A stretch of DNA of 64,000 nucleotides from the NCBI RefSeq assembly GCF_005144965.1, contig NZ_CP039704.1, forward strand, positions 744,001 through 808,000, in the 5' to 3' direction. This DNA comes from Hankyongella ginsenosidimutans. Lineage in GTDB: Bacteria > Pseudomonadota > Alphaproteobacteria > Sphingomonadales > Sphingomonadaceae. This document shows positions 40,078 through 48,532 of this stretch, one piece after another (positions within the stretch are counted from its first letter, which is position 1; every line of letters starts with the position of its first letter). The notes under the pieces were generated by a model that was not told the DNA's origin, ran no database searches, and saw nothing but the letters and a program-made list of their open reading frames with translations. A program made the position numbers and the translations under genes.

Positions 40078-40170
40078 CGTCATTCCGGCGAAGGCCGGAA
40101 TCCATAGGATCATATATATACAGCGAATATAAGGCGTTAGCCATGGACCCCGGCCTGCGCCGGGGTGACG
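40078..40170. repeat. Palindromic element with CGTCATTCCGG ends
   Basis: CGTCATTCCGGCGAAGGCCG GAATCCAT on the left and CATGGACCCCGGCCTGCGCC GGGGTGACG on the right are imperfect inverted repeats around an AT-rich centre (TATATATA). A short fragment of a third type (CGTCATCGCGAGG) lies at 40004-40016 and is complete at 61469. The gap to vapC contains no gene. Confidence 0.6.
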
Positions 40171-40176
40171 GGGCCG

Positions 40177-40604
40177 TCACATAACATCCAGCGCAAATGG
40201 ATTGATCAGCCCTACGCCCATACCGGCGAAATCGTCTACATTCCGGCTGACCACCGTCAGGCTGGCGTCGATTGCGGTCGCAGCGATCCACGCATCGCGC
40301 TCGGACTTTGGATCGGGAATGTGCAGGCCAGCACAGATCAGCGCCACAGCCCGCGTCAGCGGCAGGGTACGGTTTTCATAGGTTGTCATCACCTGGTCGT
40401 CGAGCCAGCGACGCAGGGCAGCACCTTGTTTTGCATCGCGACGCTCCATTGATTGAACGCCACGCTCCAGCTCGAAGAGGGTCATTGCCGACACAAAGGT
40501 GGTCTCGACGTCAATCTGGCCGAGCCATCGCGCTGCGCGACGGTCGATCCGGGGCTGCCAAGCTTGCGGCTTTCCGAAATGATGTTGGTGTCCAGAAGAT
40601 ACAT
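40177..40604 (-). CDS. vapC: VapC-like PIN-domain toxin (frameshifted)
   Basis: MYLLDTNIISESRK opens the PIN nuclease fold with its first acidic residue. After a break near 40545 (CCCCG run) FVSAMTLFELERGV, RDAWIAATAIDASLTVVSRN and VDDF supply the other acidic residues. VapC toxins are RNases that cut tRNA or rRNA. About 141 aa. Its ATG overlaps the vapB stop (TGATG), the normal antitoxin-toxin coupling. Confidence 0.87.
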
Positions 40605-40867
40605 CAGTCGTCAAGCGCAGGCGCGCGGGACGTCATGCTGGACCGGGCAGGTTCCCAATCGAAATCTTGCTGAACGACAGGAGCCAGCGCCTCGGACAGC
40701 GTCTTGCGCTGCGACGCCATGCGCTCAAGCGCCTCCTCGATAATCTCGACCTGACTGCGGCCACCTGCCGAAAGCCGGCGCAGCAGGGCCGCCGCCCGTG
40801 CCGAACGGATCGTAATCGGGGTTGGTGGCGGCGGGCCGCTTTTCCATCGTTCATCCTGTGATTGCAT
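40604..40867 (-). CDS. vapB: VapB-like antitoxin
   Basis: 87 aa from ATG 40867 (MQSQDERWKSG). A short N-terminal strand and helices (TPITIRSARAAALLRRLS, SQVEIIEEALERMAS) fit the ribbon-helix-helix type VapB, and the acidic C-terminus would block VapC. The frame is open upstream into the terminase as read; a missing G at the terminase end explains that. Confidence 0.78.
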   Translation of the reverse strand: MQSQDERWKSGPPPPTPITIRSARAAALLRRLSAGGRSQVEIIEEALERMASQRKTLSEALAPVVQQDFDWEPARSSMTSRAPALDD

Positions 40868-40970
40868 GAGAATAACACCGTACATGTACGCACACAAGCA
40901 CGCATGAACGAATGGCCGCCATGTGGGGAGTCGGGAAAGGGCTGAACGAACCCAAAAGGCGCTTATAAGA

Positions 40971-42262
40971 TCACAGCCCCTGACTCGCGGGTTCGCCGGA
41001 CGGTTCAGCATCAGGTCGGTCAGCGCCCAGACCAGCGCGTCAGCGCGGTCCGGGAGCGGCCTGGCCCTTCGTAGCCGCCGGGGCCGAACCCGCAGAGCTG
41101 GTCCTCCAGCGCCGGATACCCGCCGACATGGCGCACCCGGCCCTGCTCGTAGAGGGCGGCGACCGGCTCGGCGCGTGCCGCCTTGCCCCGGCTCGCCCGC
41201 ACCGCCCGGTACGGCAGGGCAGGCGCGCACTGGCGGAGCACGCTTTCCACCAGCTCGCCACCGTTGTTGACTTCGGCCACCACCCGGTCGGCGGCGAAGT
41301 CGCGGGCGCAGGCGGCGACCACACGCGCCCATTGTTCGGGGCTCGCCTGCGCGACGGTCGCATCCGCCAGCACATAGCCGGTGCCATCCAGTCCCAGACC
41401 GGCAACGACGATGCCGCAGGCGTCGCCGTCCCGGCTCACCGGCGGGTCGACGCCGACCACGACCCGGATCAGGTCCGGCGCCAGCCGCACCCGCGCCTGT
41501 TCGATCGCGTCGCGCCGCCACAAGGCACCCGGCAGGTCCTCGATCAGTTCGCCATCCAGCTCCTGCCGCCCGAGCCGGGTGCCGCCATAGGCCGCGGTGA
41601 CCGCCGCCAGAAACGCCTCCGGCAGATGTGCTGCATTGTCCTGCGTGCGCCCGCGCGTCACCGCGACGGCATCATCCTTCAGCAGCGCGCGCAGCAGCGG
41701 CGTCGGCCGCGGCGTGGTGGTCGCAACGATCCTCGGCGCTGTGCCCAGCCGCAGGCCGAGTGACAGGTTGGACCAGACGGCTTCGCCATAGGGCCATTTG
41801 CCCAGTTCGTCGGCCCAGGCGGCGTGATGCTGCGGCCCGCGCAGTTGCTCCGGTCTTCGGCCGAATAGAGCAGCGCCTGCGCGCCGGACGGCCAGACCAG
41901 CCGGCGCCGGCTCGGTTCGAACTGCGGCCGGCGCCCCGGCGGTGCGATCGCCAGCAGGCCGGACTCGCCCTCGACCATCACGGCGCGCGCGTCGTGCGCC
42001 GTCGCGCCGACCAGCGCGATCCGGGCCGTCCCGTCTTGCTCGGCCAGCGCCCGCACCCATTCGGCACCGGCGCGGGTCTTGCCGAAGCCGCGCCCGGCGA
42101 GCACCAGCCAGACCCGCCAGTCGCCAGTCGGGGCAGTTGCGCCGGCCGGGCCCAGCTCGGCCAGTCCCACAGCAGGTGCGTGGCTTCGGCCTCGCTCAGG
42201 CTGTCCAGCAGCCGCACCAGCGCCGCCGGCGTCAGGCCGGCAAGCGCCTGTCCGGCGCTCAT
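40971..42262 (-). CDS. Terminase large subunit (GTA gp2-like; frameshifted)
   Basis: Start ATG 42262 overlaps the small terminase stop (ATGA). Walker A is LVLAGRGFGKTRAGAEW, followed by SGAQALLYSAED, HAAWADELGKW, RIVATTTPRPT, RLGRQELDGE, and nuclease acidic motifs VVGVDPPVSRDGDACG and VAEVNNGGELV. The end reads SPDRADALVWALTDLML. Breaks near 42130, 41865 and 41050; restoring one G near 40978 ends the protein RVRGL at 40971. About 432 aa. It drives headful DNA packaging. Confidence 0.92.
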
Positions 42263-42717
42263 GGTGCCACCGCGCGCAGGCGCGCCACCCGCTCGGCGAT
42301 CAGCGCCCGGATGTCGCCGGCCGGCGCGGGCGTGTCGCTCGCCTCGCCGGTCTTGCCGTAGATCTCCGGGCGGCGGGCGCGCAGGATGAACATCGCCAGC
42401 GCGTCCGAATAATGCCGCACGGTGCCGACCTGCGAACCGCCATAGAAGTGCGGCCGCTCGACGCCATCGCGTGCCCGCTCGACCAGCGCGGCCTCCAGGT
42501 CGTCGAGGGCGGCGCACATGGCGTCGTCCCAGGCGGCAGCGAAGGTCGGCGCGCGCTTGCGGTAGGTATAGGCATAGGCGCGGGATACCTTCGCGACCCG
42601 GCAGGCTTCCGCCACATTGGCGGTCTCGGCCAGCCGGGTCAGGAACTTGCGCCGCTTGGCCGCTGTCCAGGCCTGCGTCGCTGCAGCTTTGCGCGCCGGT
42701 TTCGCTGTGGTGGTCAT
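42259..42717 (-). CDS. Terminase small subunit-like protein (GTA gp1 position)
   Basis: Intact 152 aa. A basic N-terminus (MTTTAKPARKAAATQAWT) precedes a helix-turn-helix region RRKFLTRLAETANVAEACR then VAKVSRAYAYTYRKRAPTF, a DNA-recognition fold used by small terminases, and FILRARRPEIYG. It probably loads DNA on the large subunit. First structural gene, with the GTACCAA repeat just upstream. Confidence 0.8.
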   Translation of the reverse strand: MTTTAKPARKAAATQAWTAAKRRKFLTRLAETANVAEACRVAKVSRAYAYTYRKRAPTFAAAWDDAMCAALDDLEAALVERARDGVERPHFYGGSQVGTVRHYSDALAMFILRARRPEIYGKTGEASDTPAPAGDIRALIAERVARLRAVAP

Positions 42718-42754
42718 GGACGCCCCGGACGCAATCAGTCATCATGGGGAATTT

Positions 42755-42802
42755 GTACCAAATAGCGCGTCGATAGTCAAGAGTAATTTTCCTATTTGGT
42801 AC
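42755..42802. promoter_or_regulatory. Inverted GTACCAAATAG pair upstream of the terminase genes
   Basis: GTACCAAATAG (42755-42765) and CTATTTGGTAC (42792-42802) form a perfect 11-bp inverted repeat with a 26-nt AT-rich spacer. It lies between the DUF6456 gene (whose TAG stop is in the right arm) and the small terminase start. Related half-sites occur at 43589-43597 (TATTGTACC) and 43713-43719 (GTACCAA) near the XRE gene. Operator or hairpin function is inferred. Confidence 0.5.
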
Positions 42803-43486
42803 TTTTTCCCGCATAATGATCCGCAAGCCGGTCAAGCGCCATGCCAAGCACCAGCTTGGCCGAGCGTGGCGGCCAGGCCAGCGCCTTCTCGGCGGTCTCC
42901 AACCCCTCGGCGCAGCACACCACCCGCCACAGCACGTCGCTGAGGCCGCGCCCGGCCGCCGCCATCGCGGCCTCGACGCGCCGCTTGGCCGCGATCTGGT
43001 TTTCGCTGCGGGTCAGCGGCTCCGGCGGCCCGCGCCGCCCGCCCTGCGCGGGTGCGGCGTCCCAGGCCATGGTGACGCGTGGCCCGAGCTGCGCCTGCTC
43101 GAAGTCGGCGCGCAGCCGCTCGCCCGCTGCCACCTGCGCCTCGGTCAGCAGGCCGCGCCGTTCCAGCCACGCCAGCGGCGACTCCGCGCGATTGACGGTA
43201 CAGGGTATGTCCCGGCCGTCGATCCGGCGGGTTTCCTCGGCAAGCAGGCGGTTCTGGCGATAGGCACCCTCCGCGCCGGCGCGTGCCCGTGCCACGAAGG
43301 CCCGGCCCGGCCCGCTGATCCGGTAGCCGCCGGGTGCCGGCTCCACCAGATCGCGCGCGCGCAGCTGCACCACTGCCGGTTCGGCAAGCCGGCTGCGCCC
43401 CAGCCGCCAGTCGTCGCCCTGCGGCTTCAGGGTCAGCCCCTTTCCAGCTCGCTCAGCACGCGCACGATCCGTTTCTCGTCCAGCAT
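42792..43486 (-). CDS. DUF6456 domain protein, GafY-like candidate GTA activator (frameshifted)
   Basis: Start ATG 43486 after a GGAGG site (MLDEKRIVRVLSELEKG with one base restored near 43443). An N-terminal DNA-binding-like region is followed by the DUF6456 core: ESPLAWLERRGLLTEAQVAAG, ERLRADFEQAQLGPRVTMAWD, then RVEAAMAAAGRGLSDVLWRV, CCAEGLETAEKALAWPPRSA and LVLGMALDRLADHYAG. DUF6456 occurs in GafY/GafA, activators of GTA expression in Caulobacter and Rhodobacter. About 232 aa. It directly precedes the terminase genes. Confidence 0.78.
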
Positions 43487-43509
43487 GATACGTCCTCCAG
43501 TTGCAGACC

Positions 43510-43583
43510 CTCGTGTCCCGCATCTGAAATCCATACTCCCAATATCAGGCTCGGTTGGATTTCAGATTCGAGAAGGACACGAG
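43510..43583. repeat. Inverted repeat in the XRE/DUF6456 divergent region (1)
   Basis: CTCGTGTCCCGCATCTGAAA TCCA pairs with TGGATTTCAGATTCGAGAAG GACACGAG around a loop of about 20 nt. It would form a long hairpin in the 5' leader of the DUF6456 transcript. Confidence 0.6.
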
Positions 43584-43599
43584 CAACCTATTGTACCTA

Positions 43600-43670
43600 G
43601 TGTCGTTTGAGAATCGAAGCGCGCATGCCAGCCCTATAGCATTGGGTAGCGAGCTTCGATTCTACGACAC
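43600..43670. repeat. Inverted repeat in the XRE/DUF6456 divergent region (2)
   Basis: GTGTCGTTTGAGAATCGAAG C pairs with GCTTCGATTCTACGACAC. Separate sequence from the first repeat but the same size and design. The two together fill most of the 252-bp divergent region. Confidence 0.6.
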
Positions 43671-43738
43671 GTGACTGGACTACAGCGGGGCCGATGATGT
43701 AGGACAGAAAAAGTACCAATACGGTTTTTGAGGGGCTT

Positions 43739-44302
43739 ATGCAAACACGTATTCGGGAAGTCAGGAAAGCCAAGCGCTTGACTTTGGCGGAGGTGGCCCA
43801 GCGCTGCGATCCGCCGACCACGGCGCAGACCATCGGCCGGCTGGAGGTCGGGTTGCGCACCGTCTCGGTCGATTGGCTCAACCGGATCGCCGGCGCGCTT
43901 GGCGTCGACGCCAGCGATCTGGTCCGGGTCGATGAGCGGCCGGACGTGCCGGTTGCCGCACTGCTGACCGCAAGCGGGGCCGAGGCGCCGAACCGGCCGA
44001 TGGTGTTGACCCCGCCGCGGCCGGCCTCGGACATGCTGGGCCTGCGCGTCGATGTGAGCCAGGGCGACTACCGCGCCGGGGACGATCTCTGGCTCCAGCG
44101 CCTGCCGCCGGAGCGCTTCTCCGAAGCCGAGCACCGGGATGCGCTGGCAGCCCAGGGTGTGGGCGGCTTCGCCTTCGGTCGGGTGCTGTCGGCAACGCCG
44201 AGCGCGGTCACCATCCTGCCCCTTACGCCAGGCGGCAAGCCGGTCACCCTGGCCGATCCGGGCTGGATCGCCGTCGCCGTCCGGGTCGTGCGGACGCTAT
44301 AG
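43739..44302 (+). CDS. XRE-family transcriptional regulator
   Basis: Intact 187 aa. RBS GAGGGG before ATG 43739. An N-terminal helix-turn-helix is clear: RIREVRKAKRLTLAEVAQRC, TTAQTIGRLEVGLRTVSVDW, LNRIAGALGV. The C-terminal part (VDVSQGDYRAGDDLWLQRL, ILPLTPGGKPVTL, AVAVRVVRTL) looks like a beta-rich S24-type dimerisation domain without the Ser/Lys catalytic pair, so SOS self-cleavage is not expected. Divergent from the DUF6456 gene, with a GTACCAA site 20 nt before its start. The 3' end overlaps the MBL gene by 6 nt. Confidence 0.82.
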   Translation: MQTRIREVRKAKRLTLAEVAQRCDPPTTAQTIGRLEVGLRTVSVDWLNRIAGALGVDASDLVRVDERPDVPVAALLTASGAEAPNRPMVLTPPRPASDMLGLRVDVSQGDYRAGDDLWLQRLPPERFSEAEHRDALAAQGVGGFAFGRVLSATPSAVTILPLTPGGKPVTLADPGWIAVAVRVVRTL

Positions 44303-44966
44303 GCTGGCGCGCGCGAGCACCGAGTCCGCGACGAACGGGTTGCTGCGCCGTTCATCGCTGAAGCACGCCATCGGGCCATGACCGGGCACGAACTGCACAT
44401 GGTCGCCGAGCGGCCACAGCTTGGTGGTGATCGAGCGGATCAGGTCCCCATGGTTCCCGCGCGGGAAATCGGTCCGGCCGATTGATCCGGCGAACAGCAC
44501 GTCGCCGACAAAGGCGAGCGCGCTTGGTGCATGATGAAAATCACATGACCCGGCGTGTGTCCGGGGCAATGCCGCACGTCGAGGGTCAAGGCCCCACTTC
44601 GACCGTATCGCCGTCTTCCAGCCAGCGATCCGGCGTGAACGCCTTTGCCGCCGGAAAGCCGAACATCTGTGCCTGCGTCCCCAGTTGCTCGATCCAGAAC
44701 GCATCCTCCCGGTGCGGTCCGATGATCGGCACTCCCAGCCGCTCCGAGAGGTCTGCCGTCGCCCCGCAGTGGTCCAGGTGGCCATGAGTCACCAGCAGCG
44801 ACTCGATGGTCACGCCGTGATGGGCTGCCGCGTCAAGCAGGCGCTCCGGCTCGCCACCGGCATCGACGAAGGCACCGCGCATCGTCTGCGTGCACCACAG
44901 CAGGCTGCAGTTCTGCTGGAACGGCGTCACGGGGATAATGGTGAATTGAAGTGCTAGCATCTGCAT
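44297..44966 (-). CDS. MBL-fold metallo-hydrolase, glyoxalase II-like (frameshifted)
   Basis: From ATG 44966 (or ATG 44960, MLALQFTIIPV) NCSLLWC, GAFVDAGGEPE, the metal motif LVTHGHLDHCG, then after a break near 44590 VRHCPGHTPGHVIFHH, FVGDVLFAGSIGRTDFPRG and FVPGHGPM. The His/Asp ligands of a binuclear zinc site are complete. These short YcbL-type enzymes hydrolyse thioesters such as S-lactoylglutathione. About 223 aa. Confidence 0.88.
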
Positions 44967-45055
44967 GGTTGTGGCTTTAGAGCCGGATCGGTTGCGGTTG
45001 AAGCGTTTTCCGCGTGGCACTTGCTGTGGTGTTTCGCCTTGCGCCGGAGAAGCGC

Positions 45056-46885
45056 ATGCCGCATTCGCTGCGCATTGCTGGCCGGTCACACAAAGTGCTG
45101 CACAACGCCCCGTTTTTCCTGTTCGATGATGCGCGCGGCACCAACGCGGACCAGAGCCTGTTGTTCAGCGATCTGGCGGCGAGCCTTGCCGTCGGCGACC
45201 CGGCCCGGCTCGAAGACGCGTTCGCCTGGCTGCGGGATGGCCTCGCGCAGGGCCTGCATGCCGCCGGCTGGCTGGCGTTCGAGGCCGGGTACGCGCTGGA
45301 GCCAAAACTGGCCGCGCGTTACCGTCCCCGCCCACCGGCGAGCCGCTGCTCTGGTTCGGCCTGTTCCGTGACCGCCGCGCACTTGCCCCACTGGAGGTCG
45401 AAGGGCTGTGCCGGGCCTCGCTCAGCGTGCCGCCGCGCTGTGCGCTCGGGCAGGTTCAGCCGGCAACCGAGCCGGACGACTATGCGACAGCGCTTGACCG
45501 GGTCCTGCGCTTTATCGAGGCAGGGGACGTCTACCAGATCAACCTGACCTTTCCCGCTGTCCTGAAGGCTGAGGGCGACCCGCTGGCGCTCTACGACCGC
45601 CTGCGCAGCAGCCAGCGCGGCGGCCATGGCGTGCTGGCGTCGACGGGCGCGCACTGGCTGCTGTCCACCTCGCCGGAACTGTTTTTCACGCTCGAACCCG
45701 GTGGGCACCTGACCGCGATGCCGATGAAGGGCACCGCGCCGCGCACGGAGGATGAGTCGGCCGGCGTTGTCCTGGCGGCCGACCCCAAAACCGCGCCGAG
45801 AACCTCATGATCGTCGATCTGCTGCGCAACGATTTGAGCCGGGTGGCAGCGCCGGGCAGCGTGCAGGTGCCGCGCCTGTTCGAGGTCAGCGCGCTGCCGA
45901 CCCTGTGGCAGATGACCTCCACCATCACCGCGCAGGTGCAACCGGGGCACGATGCCATCGATGTTCTGCGCACGTTGTTTCCCTGCGGGTCGATCACCGG
46001 GGCACCGAAGATCCGCGCCATGGAGATCATCCGCGACCTGGAGCCGGAGCCGCGCGGGCTTTACACCGGCGCGATCGGATGGATGTCCCCGGACGGCGCA
46101 TCAAGCTTCAACGTCGCCATCCGCACCCTGCTGCTGCAAACGGACGGGACGGCACGGCTCGGCCTCGGCAGTGGCGTGGTGGCGGACAGCGTCGCTGCGG
46201 ACGAATGGCGCGAGTGCCTGGCCAAGGCGCAGTTTCTTGACGCCGAGATTCCGCCGTTCGACCTGTTCGAGACCCTGCGCTGGACCCCGGATACCGGCTT
46301 TGTCCGGCTGGATGCCCACCTTGAACGGCTCAGTACCAGTGCCCGCAGATTCGGCTTTGCCGTCACCCCGGACGCCTGGCGCACCGTGCTGGCGGATGCA
46401 TCGACGCAGTGGAACACCCCATGCGCGTGCGGTTGCTGGTCAGCCGGTTCGGTGCGGCGTCCGTCCAGGCTAGGGCGCTGGTCCCGCTTGCCGAACCGCT
46501 TGGCGTCGTGCTGGCCTCCGCACCGCTGGACGTGCCGCGGCCCTGGCTCGCGCACAAGACCAGCCATCGCGGTTTCTATGACGACGCGCGCATGGCGTTG
46601 GCGCGCACAACCGGCTGCGATGAGGTGCTCTTCTGCAACCGGCAAGGGCATCTGACCGAAGGATCGTTCACCACCCTGTTCGTCGCACGGGACGGCGTTC
46701 TGCACACGCCACCGCTGGCCGACGGGGTTCTGCCTGGAATTCTGCGCGCGGAACTGCTGGCAGACGGCCGCGCGGTCGAGGCGCGCCTGACCGCCGCCGA
46801 CCTGGAGGCGGGAGAAATCTGGCTCGGCAACAGCCTGCGCGGCCTCATGCGCGGGCGGTTGTTAAAACCCGCCGTTTCCGGCTAA
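45056..46885 (+). CDS. PabB-PabC fusion: aminodeoxychorismate synthase component I and lyase (frameshifts)
   Basis: Start ATG 45056 after GGAGA. The PabB part has YQINLTFP, MPMKGTAPRTEDE, NLMIVDLLRNDLSRVA, FEVSALPTLWQMTST, LFPCGSITGAPKIRAME and GAIGWMSPDG, the chorismate-binding fold. From about residue 400 FDLFETLRW, a GHLTEGSFTTLFVARDG motif and IWLGNSLRGLMRGRL show a PabC-like PLP lyase. Together they make p-aminobenzoate for folate. Breaks near 45330, 45795 and 46415. About 610 aa; bacterial fusions of this order are known. Confidence 0.9.
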
Positions 46886-46893
46886 GCGCATCC

Positions 46894-47742
46894 ATGGCCA
46901 AACCATCCCAACCCGCAGAACCCCAGCGCATCGCCAAACTTCTCGCCCGTGCCGGCATCGGCTCGCGGCGCGATGTCGAACGCTTCATCGCCGAAGGCCG
47001 GATTGCGCTGAACGGCAAGACCGTCCTGACGCCGGCGACGCTGCTGGCCACCACCGACGGGATCACCTTCGACGGCCAGCCGGTACGCGCCGCCGAACCG
47101 ACCCGGCTGTGGTTCCTGCACAAGCCTGCGGGCTGCGTGACGACCGCGCGCGATCCGCAGGGCCGCAAGACCGTGTTCGATCTGCTGCCGGCACAGGCGC
47201 CGCGCATGGTCTCGGTCGGGCGGCTCGACTTCACGACCGAGGGCCTGCTGCTGCTGACCAACGACGGTGAACTCAAGCGCTGGCTGGAACTGCCCGTCAA
47301 TGCCGTGGAACGACGGTACCGCGTGCGCGTACGCGGAACGGTCACGCAGGCCATGCTCGAAGCGCTGGCCGAGGGCGTGACGATCGAGGGCATCCGGTAC
47401 GGCAGCATCATCGCCGACATCGAGCACAAGAGCGGCCTCACCAGCTGGGTGTCCGTCGTCCTCACCGAGGGCAAGAACCGGGAAATCCGTCGCGTCATGG
47501 AGTATCTGGGCGTCGGGGTCAGCCGGCTCATCCGCACCGGCTACGGCCCGTTCGACCTCAACGACCTGCCGCCCGGCGCGCTGGTCGAGGCACCCGCCGC
47601 CTGGCTGTCCCGGGTCAAGGATCGCTCAGGCCGTATCGACGTCGCCAGCGCCTGGGCACCGCCGCGCCCAAGTCCCGCCCGCGCTCCGCCCCGAAGCCCG
47701 CCGCCAAAGCCCCGGCAAGCAAGAGCGGACGACGTCCGCTGA
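46894..47742 (+). CDS. 23S rRNA pseudouridine synthase RluB-like (C-terminus frameshifted)
   Basis: S4 RNA-binding domain near residues 10-60 (RIAKLLARAGIGSRRDVERF, EGRIALNGK). The catalytic Asp is in VSVGRLDFTTEGLLLLTNDG; RYRVRVRGTV and EGKNREIRRVMEYLG are the RsuA/RluB motifs. It probably modifies 23S rRNA near U2605. A break near 47665 hides a long basic tail (SRPRSAPKPAAKAPASKSG) that would extend the protein to about 47820. It starts 8 nt after the pabBC stop. Confidence 0.88.
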   Translation: MAKPSQPAEPQRIAKLLARAGIGSRRDVERFIAEGRIALNGKTVLTPATLLATTDGITFDGQPVRAAEPTRLWFLHKPAGCVTTARDPQGRKTVFDLLPAQAPRMVSVGRLDFTTEGLLLLTNDGELKRWLELPVNAVERRYRVRVRGTVTQAMLEALAEGVTIEGIRYGSIIADIEHKSGLTSWVSVVLTEGKNREIRRVMEYLGVGVSRLIRTGYGPFDLNDLPPGALVEAPAAWLSRVKDRSGRIDVASAWAPPRPSPARAPPRSPPPKPRQARADDVR

Positions 47743-47817
47743 AGCGTCGCGGCGCAACGGACAGCGATGCGCCGGCCGGCAAACGGCGTGGCACGGGCCG
47801 CACGCCCCGGCGCCCGC

Positions 47818-48396
47818 ATGAGCGTGCGCATCATCGCCGGCAAGTGGAAAGGCCGGAAGTTGCCCGTTCCCGAAGGTCTGGCGATCCGCCCAACAGCGGA
47901 TCGGGTGCGCGAGGCGGTGTTCAGCCGACTGCAGTCGATGCTCGGCGACTGGGAGGGCCTGCGCGTTGCCGACATCTGCGCAGGCTCTGGCGCGTTCGGC
48001 CTGGAAGCGCTATCGCGCGGCGCGGCGCATGCGACATTCGTTGAGCAGAACCGCGCCGCCGCGACCGCAATTGCCCAGACGCTCAAGCTCCTGGACCAGC
48101 CCGGAAGCGCGACCATCCTCGCACAGGATGCCCGCACCCTGCCCGCCGCGGCCGCGCCGTACGATGTGCTGTATCTGGACCCGCCTTACGCCGACGGCCT
48201 TCATGGCCCGATCCTGGAGCAACTCCTGCAGGCGCAATGGGTGCAGGACACAAGCATTATCGTTGCGGAAACACAAGGAAACGACTCGTTATTGCCCGCT
48301 TACCTCAAGGATGCAGCAGGCCGTTTCGAAATCGTGACAAACCACAGATATGGCAAAACACAAACGTTTGTTATATCATATCGGCAACATGAATAA
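47818..48396 (+). CDS. rsmD: 16S rRNA (guanine(966)-N2)-methyltransferase RsmD
   Basis: Intact 192 aa from ATG 47818 (MSVRIIAGKWKGRKLPVPEG). RPTADRVREAVFSRL, the SAM site VADICAGSGAFGLEAL and the catalytic YLDPPYADG (near residue 120) are present. It methylates G966 of 16S rRNA. It follows rluB, a common pairing. Confidence 0.93.
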   Translation: MSVRIIAGKWKGRKLPVPEGLAIRPTADRVREAVFSRLQSMLGDWEGLRVADICAGSGAFGLEALSRGAAHATFVEQNRAAATAIAQTLKLLDQPGSATILAQDARTLPAAAAPYDVLYLDPPYADGLHGPILEQLLQAQWVQDTSIIVAETQGNDSLLPAYLKDAAGRFEIVTNHRYGKTQTFVISYRQHE

Positions 48397-48475
48397 TGTC
48401 GTTTTCTGCGCATGGTTGCACGTTTGAAATTTGTTAATCCTTTATTAACTTTCCGAACGGTAACCGTTATGTAGA

Positions 48476-48521
48476 GGGTAAGTTGAACAAATTCAATTCG
48501 TGTAACCGCGAATACTTACCC
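48476..48521 (+). promoter_or_regulatory. Hairpin-capable leader of the response regulator gene
   Basis: GGGTAAG (48476-48482) and CTTACCC (48515-48521) are complementary, with TTGAACAAATTCAA between them. An AT-rich promoter-like segment (48422-48460) with the palindrome ACGGTAACCGT lies upstream. A regulatory leader is possible; nothing shows its mode of action. Confidence 0.3.
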
Positions 48522-48532
48522 GGGGTACTTTG

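Noticed and set aside
40604-41521. An open frame joining the terminase C-terminus to VapB, as if a terminase-antitoxin fusion existed.
   Set aside because: Restoring one G in the GGGG run near 40978 ends the terminase as RVRGL-stop at 40971, the usual end of GTA terminases, and VapB has its own start at 40867.
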